Source: Clostridiales bacterium
GTDB taxonomy: Bacteria; Bacillota; Clostridia; Oscillospirales; Acutalibacteraceae
DNA: 49,566 bases
Reading direction: 5' to 3'
Assembly: GCA_019415925.1 (NCBI GenBank)
Contig: DXYG01000010.1
Location: forward strand, 1 to 49,566
Positions 41,155 to 49,566 of this stretch are shown here, piece by piece. Each line of letters begins with the position of its first letter. Position 1 is the stretch's first letter. Under the pieces are notes generated by a model, which made no database searches, was not told the DNA's origin, and was given only the letters and a program-made list of their open reading frames with translations. Made by a program: the position numbers and the translations under genes.

Positions 41155-44100
41155 TATTCGTCATCCTCATCTTTCTTCTTAAATTTGATGATGAGAAATG
41201 CAATTAAACCGCCGACAGCAACAGAACCCAAGCCGATATAAAAGCCGAGATTTGAATTGTCACCTGTCTGCGGCTTTTCGGGTTCAGGCTGTGGATGAAT
41301 TGTTACTGTCTGATCCTTGTCATCAATGTCAGCGTGTACTGCAATTTCTGTTCCCTCACGGTAAAGAGTTTCAAACACAACAATTTCTGTATCTTTAGTA
41401 ATTGCAGAGCCGTCAAAGGTAAAGGATACTGTTACTTCGCCGTCTGCTGTTTCAGGTGTGAATGTTACTTCGGAATAAACTTCTTTGCCGTCAACAAGGA
41501 ATGGCTTGCCTGTTGCTTTGTCCATAAGCACACCGCTGATTGTGTATTCTTTTCCGACAGTAAGATTCTTATAAGAAACCACATCATCAATAATAATATC
41601 GCCGTTAGCTGTGAATTCCTTTTTGCCGTCTATACTTGCCTTTGTGCCGATTTTCGGAATTTTAATGGTTACTGTCTGACCTTCGTCCTCAATATCTGCG
41701 TGGACTGCAAGCTCTTTATCCTCGCTGTAAAGACCTTCAAAAACAACAATGTCAGTATCTTTCTTGATATATCTTGCATCAAATTCAAAGGAAACAAGGA
41801 CTTCGCCTGACGGTTCATCAGGTGTAAATGTGGTTTCTGAAGGGATTTCTTTTTCATCAATTAACAGCGGGTCGCCTGTTGTCTTATCCATAAGAATGCC
41901 CTTAACCGTGTACTCTTTTCCGGGTACAAGGTGCTTGTACTCTACCACATCTTCAAGGGTAAACACTTCTGTTGCTCCGACTTCCTTTTTGCCGTCAATA
42001 GTTGCAGTTGTTCCGAGTTCGGGTGTTTTATCGTTCTCAACTGTGATTTCGATAATTTCATCATTCTCTGAAACTTTTACAGTATAGTTTTCTTCATTCG
42101 GGAGATAACCCTCAGCAGGCTTTAACTCACGGACAATATATTCACCGTAAGGCACATTTTCAAAAGTGAAGATTCCGCCCTCGTTTGATTCAGCTGTCAG
42201 AATTGCTGTTTCTTCTGTGAATTCGGTTTCATCAGTGCTGAATAAGCCAAACAATGCGCCTGCGATATTTTCACCTGTTTCACGGTCAATCTTTAATCCT
42301 TTGATTGTGCCGTAGATGATTTCATTTTCAATCGGCTCACCGTCATTAACTGAGATATGAACAGTTGCCGTATTCTGTCCTGCATACTCAAATACGACAG
42401 GGTATTTTTTATCGGAGAGGATATAGTGGCTGTCTGTGCTGATTTCCTTAACATAGTATTTTCCGATTGGAAGGTCGGTTGTAAAAGTCGCCTTGCCTTT
42501 TTCATCACAAGTGATGATTTCAAGAAGTCCGTCCTTTGGAATGACCGTTCCGTTTGCGGCCTTTAAATCTTCATCAGCGTAAAGTCCGAATGAAACATTC
42601 AGAATTTCGTCATTGTTGCCGATGTTAAACTTCTCGTTCTGTTCAAGCACTTTTGTAAGGTCGATTTCAGCCTTTTGTCTGTCGTTTGTAAATGAAGTTG
42701 AGGTGTTAGTCACCTTTTCATTCTGTCCTGAATAGGTTAGCTCAATATGATTTACAGTCCTGTTCAGAACAAATCCGTTAGGAGCTGCTTTTTCTACAAC
42801 TCGATATTTACCGAGATAAAGCTGTTTGCTTGTAGCTGTACCTTTCGAGTTTGTTTTCAAAGTTGCGACAAGCTCGTCTTTCTTTGCTCTTACTGTTCCG
42901 TCAGGGGTTGTAATATCCTCATCAGCATAGATTTCAAACACTGCACCCGCCAAACCGTTTACAGAATATTCAGGCTGATAGAACACAACTTTTTCTCCTG
43001 ATAAAGTTACATTCGAGAAAATCTCGCCTGTTTTTTCTACGGTAATTGTGCCTTTCTGCGGAGTATTTTTCTTCTCGGCTTTTACGATTGTAACGCCGTT
43101 TTCTTCGCTTGTGTTTTCTGCCGTAATGTCAAAATATACAGGTGTGCTGTCGAGGATATATCCGTAAGGAGCCTGCACCTCAACGACTGAATAGCCTTTA
43201 CCGTAGGGCAGAGTTTCGGGTGTGATGAGATAACCCTCGCTGTTCGTGTAGAAGGTGTCAATCTCTGTAACAGTCGGATATGTGTACTTCATTGTTACGA
43301 GCTTACCGTCAGGATTATAAATCCGAAAGCCTGCGCCTGCATAGGGAATCTGCTTGCCTGTTTCGCTGTCAATCTTCACTATCTTTACATAGCTTTCAAG
43401 TGAAGCATTGTTAATGAGGTACTTGTAAGTCTTATTATTTTCAGAAACGAAAACATCAAAGTCGGCTATGAACTCCGTACCATTCCAGCCTTTGCTCTGA
43501 TGAACTGTATATATTCCATATTGCAAATCCTTTGTTTCTGCAAAACCATATTCATCGCAAGTTAAAATATCACGCTCTGTATCCTTTGCTTTGCTGTAAC
43601 CTCCTGCCGATTTCAAGTACACCTGAAATTCTGCACCTTTTTCGGGAGTTTCTATTTTTGTACTGCCGTCATCGGTATGCTTGATGATAGAGATTTTGCC
43701 CTTTAAAATATCTTCGGTAACGCCCATTGAAATGCTGTTGTTTTCAAGCGTATATTTTTTCGCATCTGCGCCGATATGATATTCGGTTTCATCAAGCAGA
43801 TAACCCTCGCTCGGCTCAATTTCTTTTAAAGTCCACTTATCTCCGCATACATAATAGAATGTTGTAAAACTGCCGTTCTTGTCTGTGGTGTATTTGTCAA
43901 CCAGCTTGCCGTTGTCATAGATACCATATATTGCTCCTGCGAGTGTTGCATCCCCCTGTGCAGTTTTTGTTTCTGAATCAACCTTTGTTACGGATAAATT
44001 CCACTTTTTAAGCACATTTTCAAAACTTCTCTGTGTTACTTTGTTCCATTCAATAGAAGCAGTCTGTGCTTTCGGAACAACATATCTTTCGGCAGTATTG

Positions 44101-45476
44101 ACTTCTTCAAGTGTGTACGGAGTATCTCCGCTTACAAGGACATTTTCAAATTTTGCAATGCCGTCAGCGTTTGTTGTAGCATACAAATCAACGCTTGCAC
44201 CGCTTAAAGATGTACCGTAAAGGTGGAATTTAACGCCCTCGTTGAAATTATCCTCACTTGTCTTTACGACTTCAAGACTGCCTTTCTTGAGGACATTTTC
44301 AAACTTAACCGTTGCCGTTTTGCCGCTTTCAACCTTTACAGTCTGCGATTTCTGTGTTTCGTACTTACTGTCTGTAATTTCGGTAACGGTGTAACTTCCG
44401 GGAACAAGGTCGGTTAATTCAAATTCACCTTTTGAGTTTGTCTTAACTGTCTTACTGTAGCCATCGCCTTTTACGGTAAACTCAATATTTGCAACATTGC
44501 CGTCCTCGGAGGTTTTGACAAGCTTGAGATTACCCAAGCTTGTCTTGACCTTGAAATATGCCCTTATCGGGTCAGCATCGTTTTCAACGCCTGTGATTAT
44601 ATCCTGCAAGCTTGCGTCACCGTAGGGAACAAGAGTAGTACTGCTAACGCTTGGCATTGATTTTGCAGAATTGAATGTTACTGGATCGTTCACAGGAGTT
44701 GAGGAAGTGAGTGTCAGCTTATTTCCTGACTGTGAAACCGATATTCCGCTTGTTGTCTTGAAACTGAAATCCGAAAGAATACTGTTGCTGTCGGTAAGAG
44801 TTAATGTGTACTTTCCGTCTGAGTATTTCATCTCATAGGTTTCAGCCTTTGAAGCGATTGCACTTGCAAAGCTTGGAACGGTTGAGTAATTTGCAAGGCT
44901 TTTTGAAATTGCATTATAAACCGACTTAACTCCTGGGTTTGCGCCGCCTACACAGATACCGTCAATGAACTTTGTATTTGTGCATTTATAGCCTTCGCTT
45001 GTGGAACGGCATCCTGAAACAAACTCCCATACAATCAGCTGAGTTGCAACCCATTTTTGATCCTCTGTTCCGCTTAAGCTTTTCCCTGAACCGGGTTTGC
45101 CGTAGAGCAAAGCAAGGTTGATTGCTTTCTGCTTCGCAGAGCCTAAATTCTTCCACACGGTTGAACCGTCCTCGGTTAGCGTATTGCCTGAATAGAGAGT
45201 ATGACCGGGTTCAATGCAGTAGGCTTCTTTTCCGTCTGCAAAAATCTTGCATAGTTCCTCACCGGGAGTTCCGACTGTGTAGCCGTCACTGACCGTTGTC
45301 TGCTGAAATTTGATTATGTTACCTGTACTGTCATAACAGTAGTCAAAAGTGATTGTAACCTTATCACCGCTTGCCGCACTTACGGGGAAAGTGAACATTG
45401 TTCCGAATATTACTGCCACTGCAAGTAAAAGTGCCGTTATCCTTGTGAATTTTTTGTTTCTGATTAAGTTCGTCAT
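41154..45476 (-). CDS. Giant wall-anchored adhesin with thioester domain, Cna-B/SpaA repeats and VaFE repeats
   Basis: About 1440 residues from the ATG at 45476 (AAAGGATTTTTATA upstream). A signal peptide (ITALLLAVAVIFGTMFTFPV) is followed by a thioester domain: Cys87 in AYCIEPGHTLYSG and Gln146 in WVATQLIVWEF, the pair that forms an internal thioester for covalent binding to a target. Then come about nine Cna-B/SpaA-like domains (repeated VKFENVLKKG, GAxFxIY, T..G.F.f..LPYG..Y.V.E). Two VaFE-type repeats (ATIDGKKE.., KASIDGKKE.., each with GKEYTVKGILMDKTTG) lie near the end. The anchor is KPQTG (about 1401-1405), a membrane helix and KKKDEDDE. It probably mediates donor-recipient or host contact. 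Confidence 0.93.
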   Translation of the reverse strand: MTNLIRNKKFTRITALLLAVAVIFGTMFTFPVSAASGDKVTITFDYCYDSTGNIIKFQQTTVSDGYTVGTPGEELCKIFADGKEAYCIEPGHTLYSGNTLTEDGSTVWKNLGSAKQKAINLALLYGKPGSGKSLSGTEDQKWVATQLIVWEFVSGCRSTSEGYKCTNTKFIDGICVGGANPGVKSVYNAISKSLANYSTVPSFASAIASKAETYEMKYSDGKYTLTLTDSNSILSDFSFKTTSGISVSQSGNKLTLTSSTPVNDPVTFNSAKSMPSVSSTTLVPYGDASLQDIITGVENDADPIRAYFKVKTSLGNLKLVKTSEDGNVANIEFTVKGDGYSKTVKTNSKGEFELTDLVPGSYTVTEITDSKYETQKSQTVKVESGKTATVKFENVLKKGSLEVVKTSEDNFNEGVKFHLYGTSLSGASVDLYATTNADGIAKFENVLVSGDTPYTLEEVNTAERYVVPKAQTASIEWNKVTQRSFENVLKKWNLSVTKVDSETKTAQGDATLAGAIYGIYDNGKLVDKYTTDKNGSFTTFYYVCGDKWTLKEIEPSEGYLLDETEYHIGADAKKYTLENNSISMGVTEDILKGKISIIKHTDDGSTKIETPEKGAEFQVYLKSAGGYSKAKDTERDILTCDEYGFAETKDLQYGIYTVHQSKGWNGTEFIADFDVFVSENNKTYKYLINNASLESYVKIVKIDSETGKQIPYAGAGFRIYNPDGKLVTMKYTYPTVTEIDTFYTNSEGYLITPETLPYGKGYSVVEVQAPYGYILDSTPVYFDITAENTSEENGVTIVKAEKKNTPQKGTITVEKTGEIFSNVTLSGEKVVFYQPEYSVNGLAGAVFEIYADEDITTPDGTVRAKKDELVATLKTNSKGTATSKQLYLGKYRVVEKAAPNGFVLNRTVNHIELTYSGQNEKVTNTSTSFTNDRQKAEIDLTKVLEQNEKFNIGNNDEILNVSFGLYADEDLKAANGTVIPKDGLLEIITCDEKGKATFTTDLPIGKYYVKEISTDSHYILSDKKYPVVFEYAGQNTATVHISVNDGEPIENEIIYGTIKGLKIDRETGENIAGALFGLFSTDETEFTEETAILTAESNEGGIFTFENVPYGEYIVRELKPAEGYLPNEENYTVKVSENDEIIEITVENDKTPELGTTATIDGKKEVGATEVFTLEDVVEYKHLVPGKEYTVKGILMDKTTGDPLLIDEKEIPSETTFTPDEPSGEVLVSFEFDARYIKKDTDIVVFEGLYSEDKELAVHADIEDEGQTVTIKIPKIGTKASIDGKKEFTANGDIIIDDVVSYKNLTVGKEYTISGVLMDKATGKPFLVDGKEVYSEVTFTPETADGEVTVSFTFDGSAITKDTEIVVFETLYREGTEIAVHADIDDKDQTVTIHPQPEPEKPQTGDNSNLGFYIGLGSVAVGGLIAFLIIKFKKKDEDDE

Positions 45477-45556
45477 TATAAAAATCCTTTCATAAAAAAT
45501 ATGGGGCAAGATTTTACCCTTGCCCCGATTGATGTCTTATTCTGTTTTAAATGCAA

Positions 45557-46153
45557 TCATAATTTCATCGCCTGCCCTTCATTGAAATCTTCATCTATAT
45601 CATCAGACTGTTCACTGCCGTCTGTGATATTTACATACTCGCCGATAATGTTCAGTGCTTCGCAATAACTGCCCGAATTCGTAACACGACTGCACATTTC
45701 TTTTGCCTCGTCAGCCATACCGTTTTGCTTAAGGGTGCGGCTTGCAATACCCATCAGATTGAATATGTTGGAATCACAGCCTATTAATGCACAGTCAGGT
45801 TTGAGCTTTTCTTCTTTGTTCTGTTCAGGTTCAAAACCGCCGAGCCTGTTGTCCACATAGTCGGACATCCACATTCCTGCAAAGGCTGTGTATGACTGCA
45901 ATCGCCACATTGCCAGCTTGCCGATATCAATGTGGACATCTTCAAAAGGATAGAGAATACAGGTAACTCCGTCATTTTGAAATACAGAGACATTCTCAAA
46001 CTTTGTGCCGTCAAGAAGTATTCCCTTGTCCGTGAGCATTTTATTGATACCGTCCACCCATTCCTGTGTTTCACCGCCACAGCCCTGCAAGATGAGTCCT
46101 TCCTTGCCGTTCATACGGCGGAGGTCTGTTAGAGTTATTTGGTTTATTTTCAT
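45557..46153 (-). CDS. Conserved ICE protein of unknown function
   Basis: About 198 residues from the ATG at 46153 (GAAAGGAATAATTCC upstream); a longer frame to 46225 has no ribosome site. The sequence ITLTDLRRMNGKEGLILQGC, then GGETQEWVDGINKMLTDKGI, is a type I have met in many clostridial ICEs upstream of the adhesin/transfer genes, without assigned function. Middle part has FEDVHIDIGKLAMWRLQSYT; the tail is very acidic. No membrane segment. Confidence 0.78.
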   Translation of the reverse strand: MKINQITLTDLRRMNGKEGLILQGCGGETQEWVDGINKMLTDKGILLDGTKFENVSVFQNDGVTCILYPFEDVHIDIGKLAMWRLQSYTAFAGMWMSDYVDNRLGGFEPEQNKEEKLKPDCALIGCDSNIFNLMGIASRTLKQNGMADEAKEMCSRVTNSGSYCEALNIIGEYVNITDGSEQSDDIDEDFNEGQAMKL

Positions 46154-46218
46154 TGGAATTATTCCTTTCAAAAAAATAAGCACCCACAATGAAGTGAGTG
46201 CCTTGCTTAATCGTCTGT

Positions 46219-46959
46219 TCAACAATAGACTACATATATTTTGTTGTTTTCTGTGATTACATTGAATGATAAGTTGCTCGGAGCTATGCCACTGCTTTGG
46301 TAGTAGTAAGCTACATACTCAACATCACTTTTAAGGTTTGAAGTCAGTTCTGAAGTGCTGTCATAGTATGATGTGTTTGTGGGCGAGAACCAGCTTGCGT
46401 TGCCTGTGTTCAGTGAGGAATCGTATTTCATTCCAAGCTGCTGACCGTAGGCTATGCAGGCACTCACCGCATACTGAACATCAACCGTTTTTGCTTTGGT
46501 AGGCGGTTGCGTCGGTTTTTGCGTTGACTTTTCTGTAGGCTTCTGCACAGGCTTTTGAGTAGAATTTTCAGTTTCTTTTTTAGCAGTCGATTCTGATTCA
46601 GACGGATTACTATTCACTGTATTCTTGCTGTTGTTCTGAACCTCGGATTGTGTTTCCTGAATTGAATCCGTTGCCGAAACAACCGCCGATTTTTGCCCAC
46701 TGTAGGCTTTTTCTTCGGTTTTGGTATTCTCTTCCGAAGGCTCTGTTTCTTTTGAAACGGTGGTTTTTTCGGGGATTGTTGTTTCAGTTGCTTTTTCTGT
46801 TGTTGCCGTTGCAGAAGATTCCGTATATACAGAAACACCCACGGAAGTTGAAACCGTGGGTGATAAAGAACTATTATCCATTTTTTCTTCTGCCGTACAA
46901 GCTGTGAATGTTCCTGTTGCTAAAATCAATGTCAGCATTATTGCGATTTTCTTTTTCAT
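46219..46959 (-). CDS. Lipoprotein with Thr/Ser/Lys-rich stalk
   Basis: A 246-residue protein. The signal peptide ends in a lipobox (ATGTFTAC, Cys21). Residues about 30-155 are a low-complexity Thr/Ser/Glu/Lys stalk with Pro-rich repeats (KPVQKPTEKSTQKPTQPPTK). The folded C-terminal 85 residues (AVSACIAYGQQLGMKYDSSL .. YVAYYYQSSGIAP) may be a small binding domain. GAAAGGACGGAGATAGT precedes the ATG. It sits on the outer face of the membrane. Similar ICE lipoproteins may guard the surface or assist mating, but this is inference. Confidence 0.82.
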   Translation of the reverse strand: MKKKIAIMLTLILATGTFTACTAEEKMDNSSLSPTVSTSVGVSVYTESSATATTEKATETTIPEKTTVSKETEPSEENTKTEEKAYSGQKSAVVSATDSIQETQSEVQNNSKNTVNSNPSESESTAKKETENSTQKPVQKPTEKSTQKPTQPPTKAKTVDVQYAVSACIAYGQQLGMKYDSSLNTGNASWFSPTNTSYYDSTSELTSNLKSDVEYVAYYYQSSGIAPSNLSFNVITENNKIYVVYC

Positions 46960-47036
46960 ACTATCTCCGTCCTTTCAGCAACAAGTATATCCAAAGATTT
47001 TGAAATGTCCAGAGATTTTTGAATACCAACTGATAA

Positions 47037-47354
47037 TCATTTCTTTTTGGCGGACGCAAACGGTAAACTAACATTCTGTTTTTCTGCCCACAACAGAGAA
47101 AGATGCAAAAGTGCATTTCTCTGTTCTTCTTCGGACAGGCTGTCGAGGAAATCTTCAAGGGTGAAATTCTCCTCGAAATCTTCTTCTAATTCCTTGCAGT
47201 TGTCGCAGATTTTTTCTCGCCTGACAAGTACCGAGCCGTCATCCTGCTGGGTGAATGATAAAACATCGTTGTATTTGAATCCGATTCGCTGACGGATTTC
47301 ATAGGGGATTGTAATTCTTCCTTTTTTACCGAGAACTCTGTGAATTTTAAGCAT
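47037..47354 (-). CDS. AbrB/SpoVT-type DNA-binding protein
   Basis: A 105-residue protein. RVLGKKGRITIPYEIRQRIG, then FKYNDVLSFTQQDDGSVLVR, is a swapped-hairpin AbrB fold. After it come a CDNCKEL motif and an acidic segment (EEDFEENFTLEDFLDSLSEE). The ATG overlaps the previous stop (TAATG), so the two small genes are coupled and may form a hetero-oligomer. It likely regulates the transfer operon. Confidence 0.85.
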   Translation of the reverse strand: MLKIHRVLGKKGRITIPYEIRQRIGFKYNDVLSFTQQDDGSVLVRREKICDNCKELEEDFEENFTLEDFLDSLSEEEQRNALLHLSLLWAEKQNVSLPFASAKKK

Positions 47355-47551
47355 TAATCATCCTCGCTTTCTGCGAGTTCTGCTCTGCACTCATCACAGA
47401 TACAGTCGCAACAACATTCTTCACTATCATCATTGCACCTCTCAATCAGAATTGCTCCGTCCATAGCTGAAATCTGCACAACACAGTCGGATGTGATTCC
47501 TGATACAATCAGTGCGTCAAGCGGTATGCTTACATAAATTCTATTTTCCAT
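47354..47551 (-). CDS. Small AbrB-like protein with Cys-rich tail
   Basis: A 65-residue protein. The first 40 residues (IYVSIPLDALIVSGITSDCV, then VQISAMDGAILIE) have the same strand pattern as the next AbrB-type protein. The tail ECCCDCICDEC has seven Cys in eleven residues, probably a metal-binding knot that may pair with CDNC of its partner. It starts within the end of the Dam gene (11-base overlap). Confidence 0.78.
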   Translation of the reverse strand: MENRIYVSIPLDALIVSGITSDCVVQISAMDGAILIERCNDDSEECCCDCICDECRAELAESEDD

Positions 47552-48515
47552 TGTTAATAATACACTCCTTCAAAATTTGTTCTAAATCAATTTGTTGTTC
47601 GGTGGTTAAGTCAAGCAGGCTCAATTGCAACGGCTTGTTTCTCTGCCTTTCATACATATCGTAGTTGCTGATTAGCAGTTCTGGGAATTGTTCGCCTGCA
47701 TTGATTCGCTGTTTCATATTGTGTAACCTTGTGAAATCAAAGAATGAGTAACCGTCATATAAATTGCGGATTTCTTCACAATCGTTGTATGAAACAAGCC
47801 ATTTGCCTTTTGAATTTGCAAGCGTGTTTTTCAGCCTCAGATGGTCATCCCAAGTGAAACCGCACTGATAAACATACTCACTTGAAAAATAAGGCGGATC
47901 GCAGTAGAAAAAGGCATTATCTCGGTCATAATGCTTGATTAATACCTCGAAATCCTGATTTTCAATCACAGTATTTTCAAACCGTTTTCCGACTTGCTCT
48001 ATCAGTTGAAAAAGGCTCATTACTGAAAAAGGCTGACAGGCAAATGATTTTCCGCCACTTGAATAACTGTATCGTAAGAGTTTAAGAAACATTACGGCTC
48101 TGCGCAAATCGTAGTCCTGTTTCATTCTGACATATAGCTCTATGATTTCTTCTGCTTTCAAGTCAGGCAGTATAATCTTCGTCAGTTCCAATTCTTCATC
48201 AAGGTACTTATCGTCAAACTTTTCCTGTCTAAAGAAATCCCTGATTGCATTGAAATCATCCCTTGAATTAAGCGGATAAAATCCGAGCTCCTTTATGAAC
48301 GCCATAGGTCTGTCACGCATACAGCGAAAAAGGTTTACAAGATTATGATTGAAATCGTTGTACACCTCGAACTTATCAGGCTTTTTCTTGCCTAAAAGTA
48401 CAGCTCCCGAACCTCCGAAAGGTTCAATATATCTTTCGTAATTCAGAGGAAACAGGGCATACAAAATATGAAGGATGGATGTTTTATTTCCCATCCAACT
48501 AACAGGGGTTTTGAT
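47541..48515 (-). CDS. Dam-like DNA N6-adenine methyltransferase (D12 class), apparent ATC start
   Basis: The protein has the SAM motif YIEPFGGSGAVLLG and the catalytic DPPY motif (FYCDPPYFSSEYV), with the usual D12-class spacing of 180 residues. The first ATG (48494) gives MGNKTSILHILYALF, but the in-frame codons before it read KTPVSW, which completes the usual N-terminus of the family (KTP.SWMGNK). The only place to start it is an ATC at 48513-48515, eight bases after AAGGA; a TAA lies five codons further up. Either a rare ATC start or a lost ATG. It would modify element DNA against host restriction. Confidence 0.85.
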   Translation of the reverse strand: MKTPVSWMGNKTSILHILYALFPLNYERYIEPFGGSGAVLLGKKKPDKFEVYNDFNHNLVNLFRCMRDRPMAFIKELGFYPLNSRDDFNAIRDFFRQEKFDDKYLDEELELTKIILPDLKAEEIIELYVRMKQDYDLRRAVMFLKLLRYSYSSGGKSFACQPFSVMSLFQLIEQVGKRFENTVIENQDFEVLIKHYDRDNAFFYCDPPYFSSEYVYQCGFTWDDHLRLKNTLANSKGKWLVSYNDCEEIRNLYDGYSFFDFTRLHNMKQRINAGEQFPELLISNYDMYERQRNKPLQLSLLDLTTEQQIDLEQILKECIINNGK

Positions 48516-48552
48516 ATTCTCACTTCCTTACGGCGAGCCGCCGTTGGCAATT

Positions 48553-48599
48553 CCCCACCGCATAACATTGCTATAGAAGAAAAATTGTCAGCGGTGGGG
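48553..48599. promoter_or_regulatory. Inverted repeat upstream of the Dam gene
   Basis: CCCCACCGC (48553-48561) and GCGGTGGGG (48591-48599) form a perfect 9-bp stem with a 29-nt loop, about 40 bases before the Dam start on the minus strand. There is no T tract, so it is an operator or leader hairpin, not a terminator. Confidence 0.45.
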
Positions 48600-48654
48600 A
48601 GTTATAACTTTCTTCTCGCCAAAAATTTCTCAATACTAATCGCCCCTGAAACGA

Positions 48655-48694
48655 CAAAAAGCCGTTGATTAAATTAAAAAATCTAATCAACGGC
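48655..48694 (-). terminator. Terminator after the C5 methyltransferase gene
   Basis: A perfect 11-bp stem (48661-48671 with 48684-48694, GCCGTTGATTA) is followed on the minus strand by TTTTTGTCG. Another hairpin (48711-48737, one G-T pair) lies between it and the gene end at 48751. Confidence 0.75.
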
Positions 48695-48750
48695 TTATAT
48701 ATGAAAACCAATATCAGTCGTTCGGAACGATTGATATCAGTTGTTGTTAC

Positions 48751-49566
48751 TTATTTTTTATCGTTTACATTCTTAATAATCTTCCCGATTTCGGAAATTA
48801 CATTCACTGTCACAGCATTTCCCGCCATTTTGTATAGCCTGCTGTCGGATAGTCCTGTTGCTTTTACCTTGTCAAACTGCTCATTCGTGAAGCCTTGTAA
48901 TCTCCAGCACTCCCTCGGAGTAAGCTTTCTTATTCTGCCGATGTGAACTTCGCCATTTGGTTCAACAAAAGCAACTGCGAATTTTTCATCATCTGTAAAA
49001 TCCGTGCTTTCAACGAAAACTCCCGAATGTTCAGCCTTGCGGTTACTGATTCCCGAATCGTGTCTTGCAGTTATGCACCTTGCAATTTCTGTCAGCTTAG
49101 GGTCGGGGTTCAGGTCGATGAAATAATATGCCTGCGTTGCGGAAGTTGTCAGAGTATGTGCTATCTGATTTCCGACTCTGCCACGCCTTGAGTTCTGCCC
49201 CGAAAAAGCAGTATCAATGCTGTCACCGGGATATGCAATCTGATAACCGTCTTTAGTTTTAGATTTTATCGGCAAGCCAAAATTTTCAGTATCTTCAATA
49301 AGATAAAGTCCCGAGTGGCCGCCGAATCCGCCCGAACCGCTTGTCAGTGTACAGCTTAGTCCTTTTGATGAGTAGATTCGCTCACCTTGCGTTGGGTTTT
49401 CTTTGTACAAGAGTTTTGCCGCTTGTTTGCGTGAAAGATAGTACTTCTCCGGCACATTGTCCTCTAAGATATCCGATAATGAACACTCTATTTCTTGATT
49501 GGGGTACTCCAAAATTTTTGCTGTTAAGTACCTGCCAGCACACATCATACCCCAAGCCATCCAATG
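48751..49566 (-). pseudogene. C5-cytosine DNA methyltransferase, C-terminal part, frameshifted (5' end outside window)
   Basis: Motif VIII (NFGVPQSRNRVFIIGY) is read in one frame, which stays open from the window edge to a TGA at 49382. Motifs IX and X (RKLTPRECWRLQGF and LYKMAGNAVTVN) are in another frame that ends at 48751. The two match best if joined near 49385-49400, where ..VQRKPNA in the first frame would continue as GERIYSSKGLSC in the second. A net loss of two bases (or gain of one) explains it. An ATG at 49560 in the second frame is not the real start. The enzyme is probably inactive unless rescued by frameshifting. Confidence 0.75.

Larger units (their letters stand above)
4134..49566. 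mobile_element. Integrative conjugative element, Tn1549-like backbone with serine recombinases (right part beyond window)
   Basis: Serine recombinase genes lie at the left. Relaxase, MobC, VirD4, VirB4, VirB6-like, PrgI-like, NlpC/P60, sortase and adhesin genes run through the right half, all on the minus strand. This gene order and these small companion proteins are usual for Firmicute ICEs. The left end is presumed to fall just past the last recombinase gene, near 4050-4133, but I could not identify an attachment repeat. The right end is not in the window. A 16-kb signalling cargo sits between the integration and transfer modules. Confidence 0.85.

Noticed and set aside
41295..41810. Plus-strand ORF of 171 codons opposite the adhesin
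   Set aside because: Cys/Phe-rich antisense shadow of the repeat domains; no ribosome site.
1..49566. CRISPR arrays, rRNA and tRNA genes
   Set aside because: I saw no regularly spaced short repeats with unique spacers and no tRNA or rRNA sequence; the adhesin repeats are diverged protein-coding repeats.

Overview
The window looks like a low-GC Firmicute of the gut Clostridia (Oscillospiraceae/Ruminococcus type). The evidence is strong AGGAGG-type ribosome sites, small ICE proteins typical of that group (DUF3789, DUF6103, DUF3852), a class B sortase and a VaFE/thioester surface adhesin. Nearly everything is transcribed leftwards (minus strand). The species call is inference, because no rRNA or housekeeping gene is present.

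Layout. (1) 1-4050, AT-rich: a two-gene cassette of a AAA ATPase with a C-terminal HTH and a subtilisin-like protease with an intact triad, driven by a promoter that carries two 7-bp direct repeats exactly 20 bp apart. A small interrupted ORF and two terminators follow. (2) 4134-8156: three tandem large serine recombinase genes, the integration module of an integrative conjugative element (ICE). Only the first-transcribed one (6636-8156) looks active. The middle one lacks the catalytic domain, and the last has its catalytic Ser replaced by Tyr and an in-frame stop. (3) 8255-9578: small ICE genes, a gene-poor GC-richer stretch dense in inverted repeats (candidate structured RNA), and a sigma-70-like factor. 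(4) 9.6-26 kb: a cargo block of about 20 genes in two leftward operons. Its core is a vWA protein / PP2C phosphatase / Ser-Thr kinase set like the TerY-P triad. Around it lie a transglutaminase-like protein, a MORN protein, Sel1-repeat proteins, zinc ribbons, YwqG/DUF1963 proteins, a polytopic membrane protein with a fresh 345-bp internal duplication, and two paralogous families that I do not recognise (signatures SMDGG and TVPY..DEYPF). The two operons share a 27-nt leader element at the same distance from their first gene. A plus-strand ribbon-helix-helix gene with a palindromic operator sits between them. (5) 26-49.6 kb: the conjugation backbone. It includes VirD4, a TOPRIM protein, a MobP-type relaxase, MobC, a candidate oriT with nested inverted repeats, a GGCT/amidoligase pair, an NlpC/P60 hydrolase, VirB4, sortase B, a PrgI-like protein, a TrbL/VirB6-like protein, a VirB2-like protein, a giant adhesin, AbrB-type regulators, a Dam-like methylase and a frameshifted C5 methylase cut by the window edge.

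How it fits together: relaxase, MobC and oriT would start transfer; VirD4 would feed DNA to the VirB4/VirB6/PrgI channel; the NlpC/P60 enzyme would open the wall; sortase and adhesin would give cell contact; the recombinase would integrate the element. The 16-kb kinase/phosphatase/vWA block is cargo, probably a stress- or phage-response signalling system. The subtilase/AAA pair lies just outside, or at the very end of, the element and may be a second conflict system. All functional statements rest on motifs read by eye.
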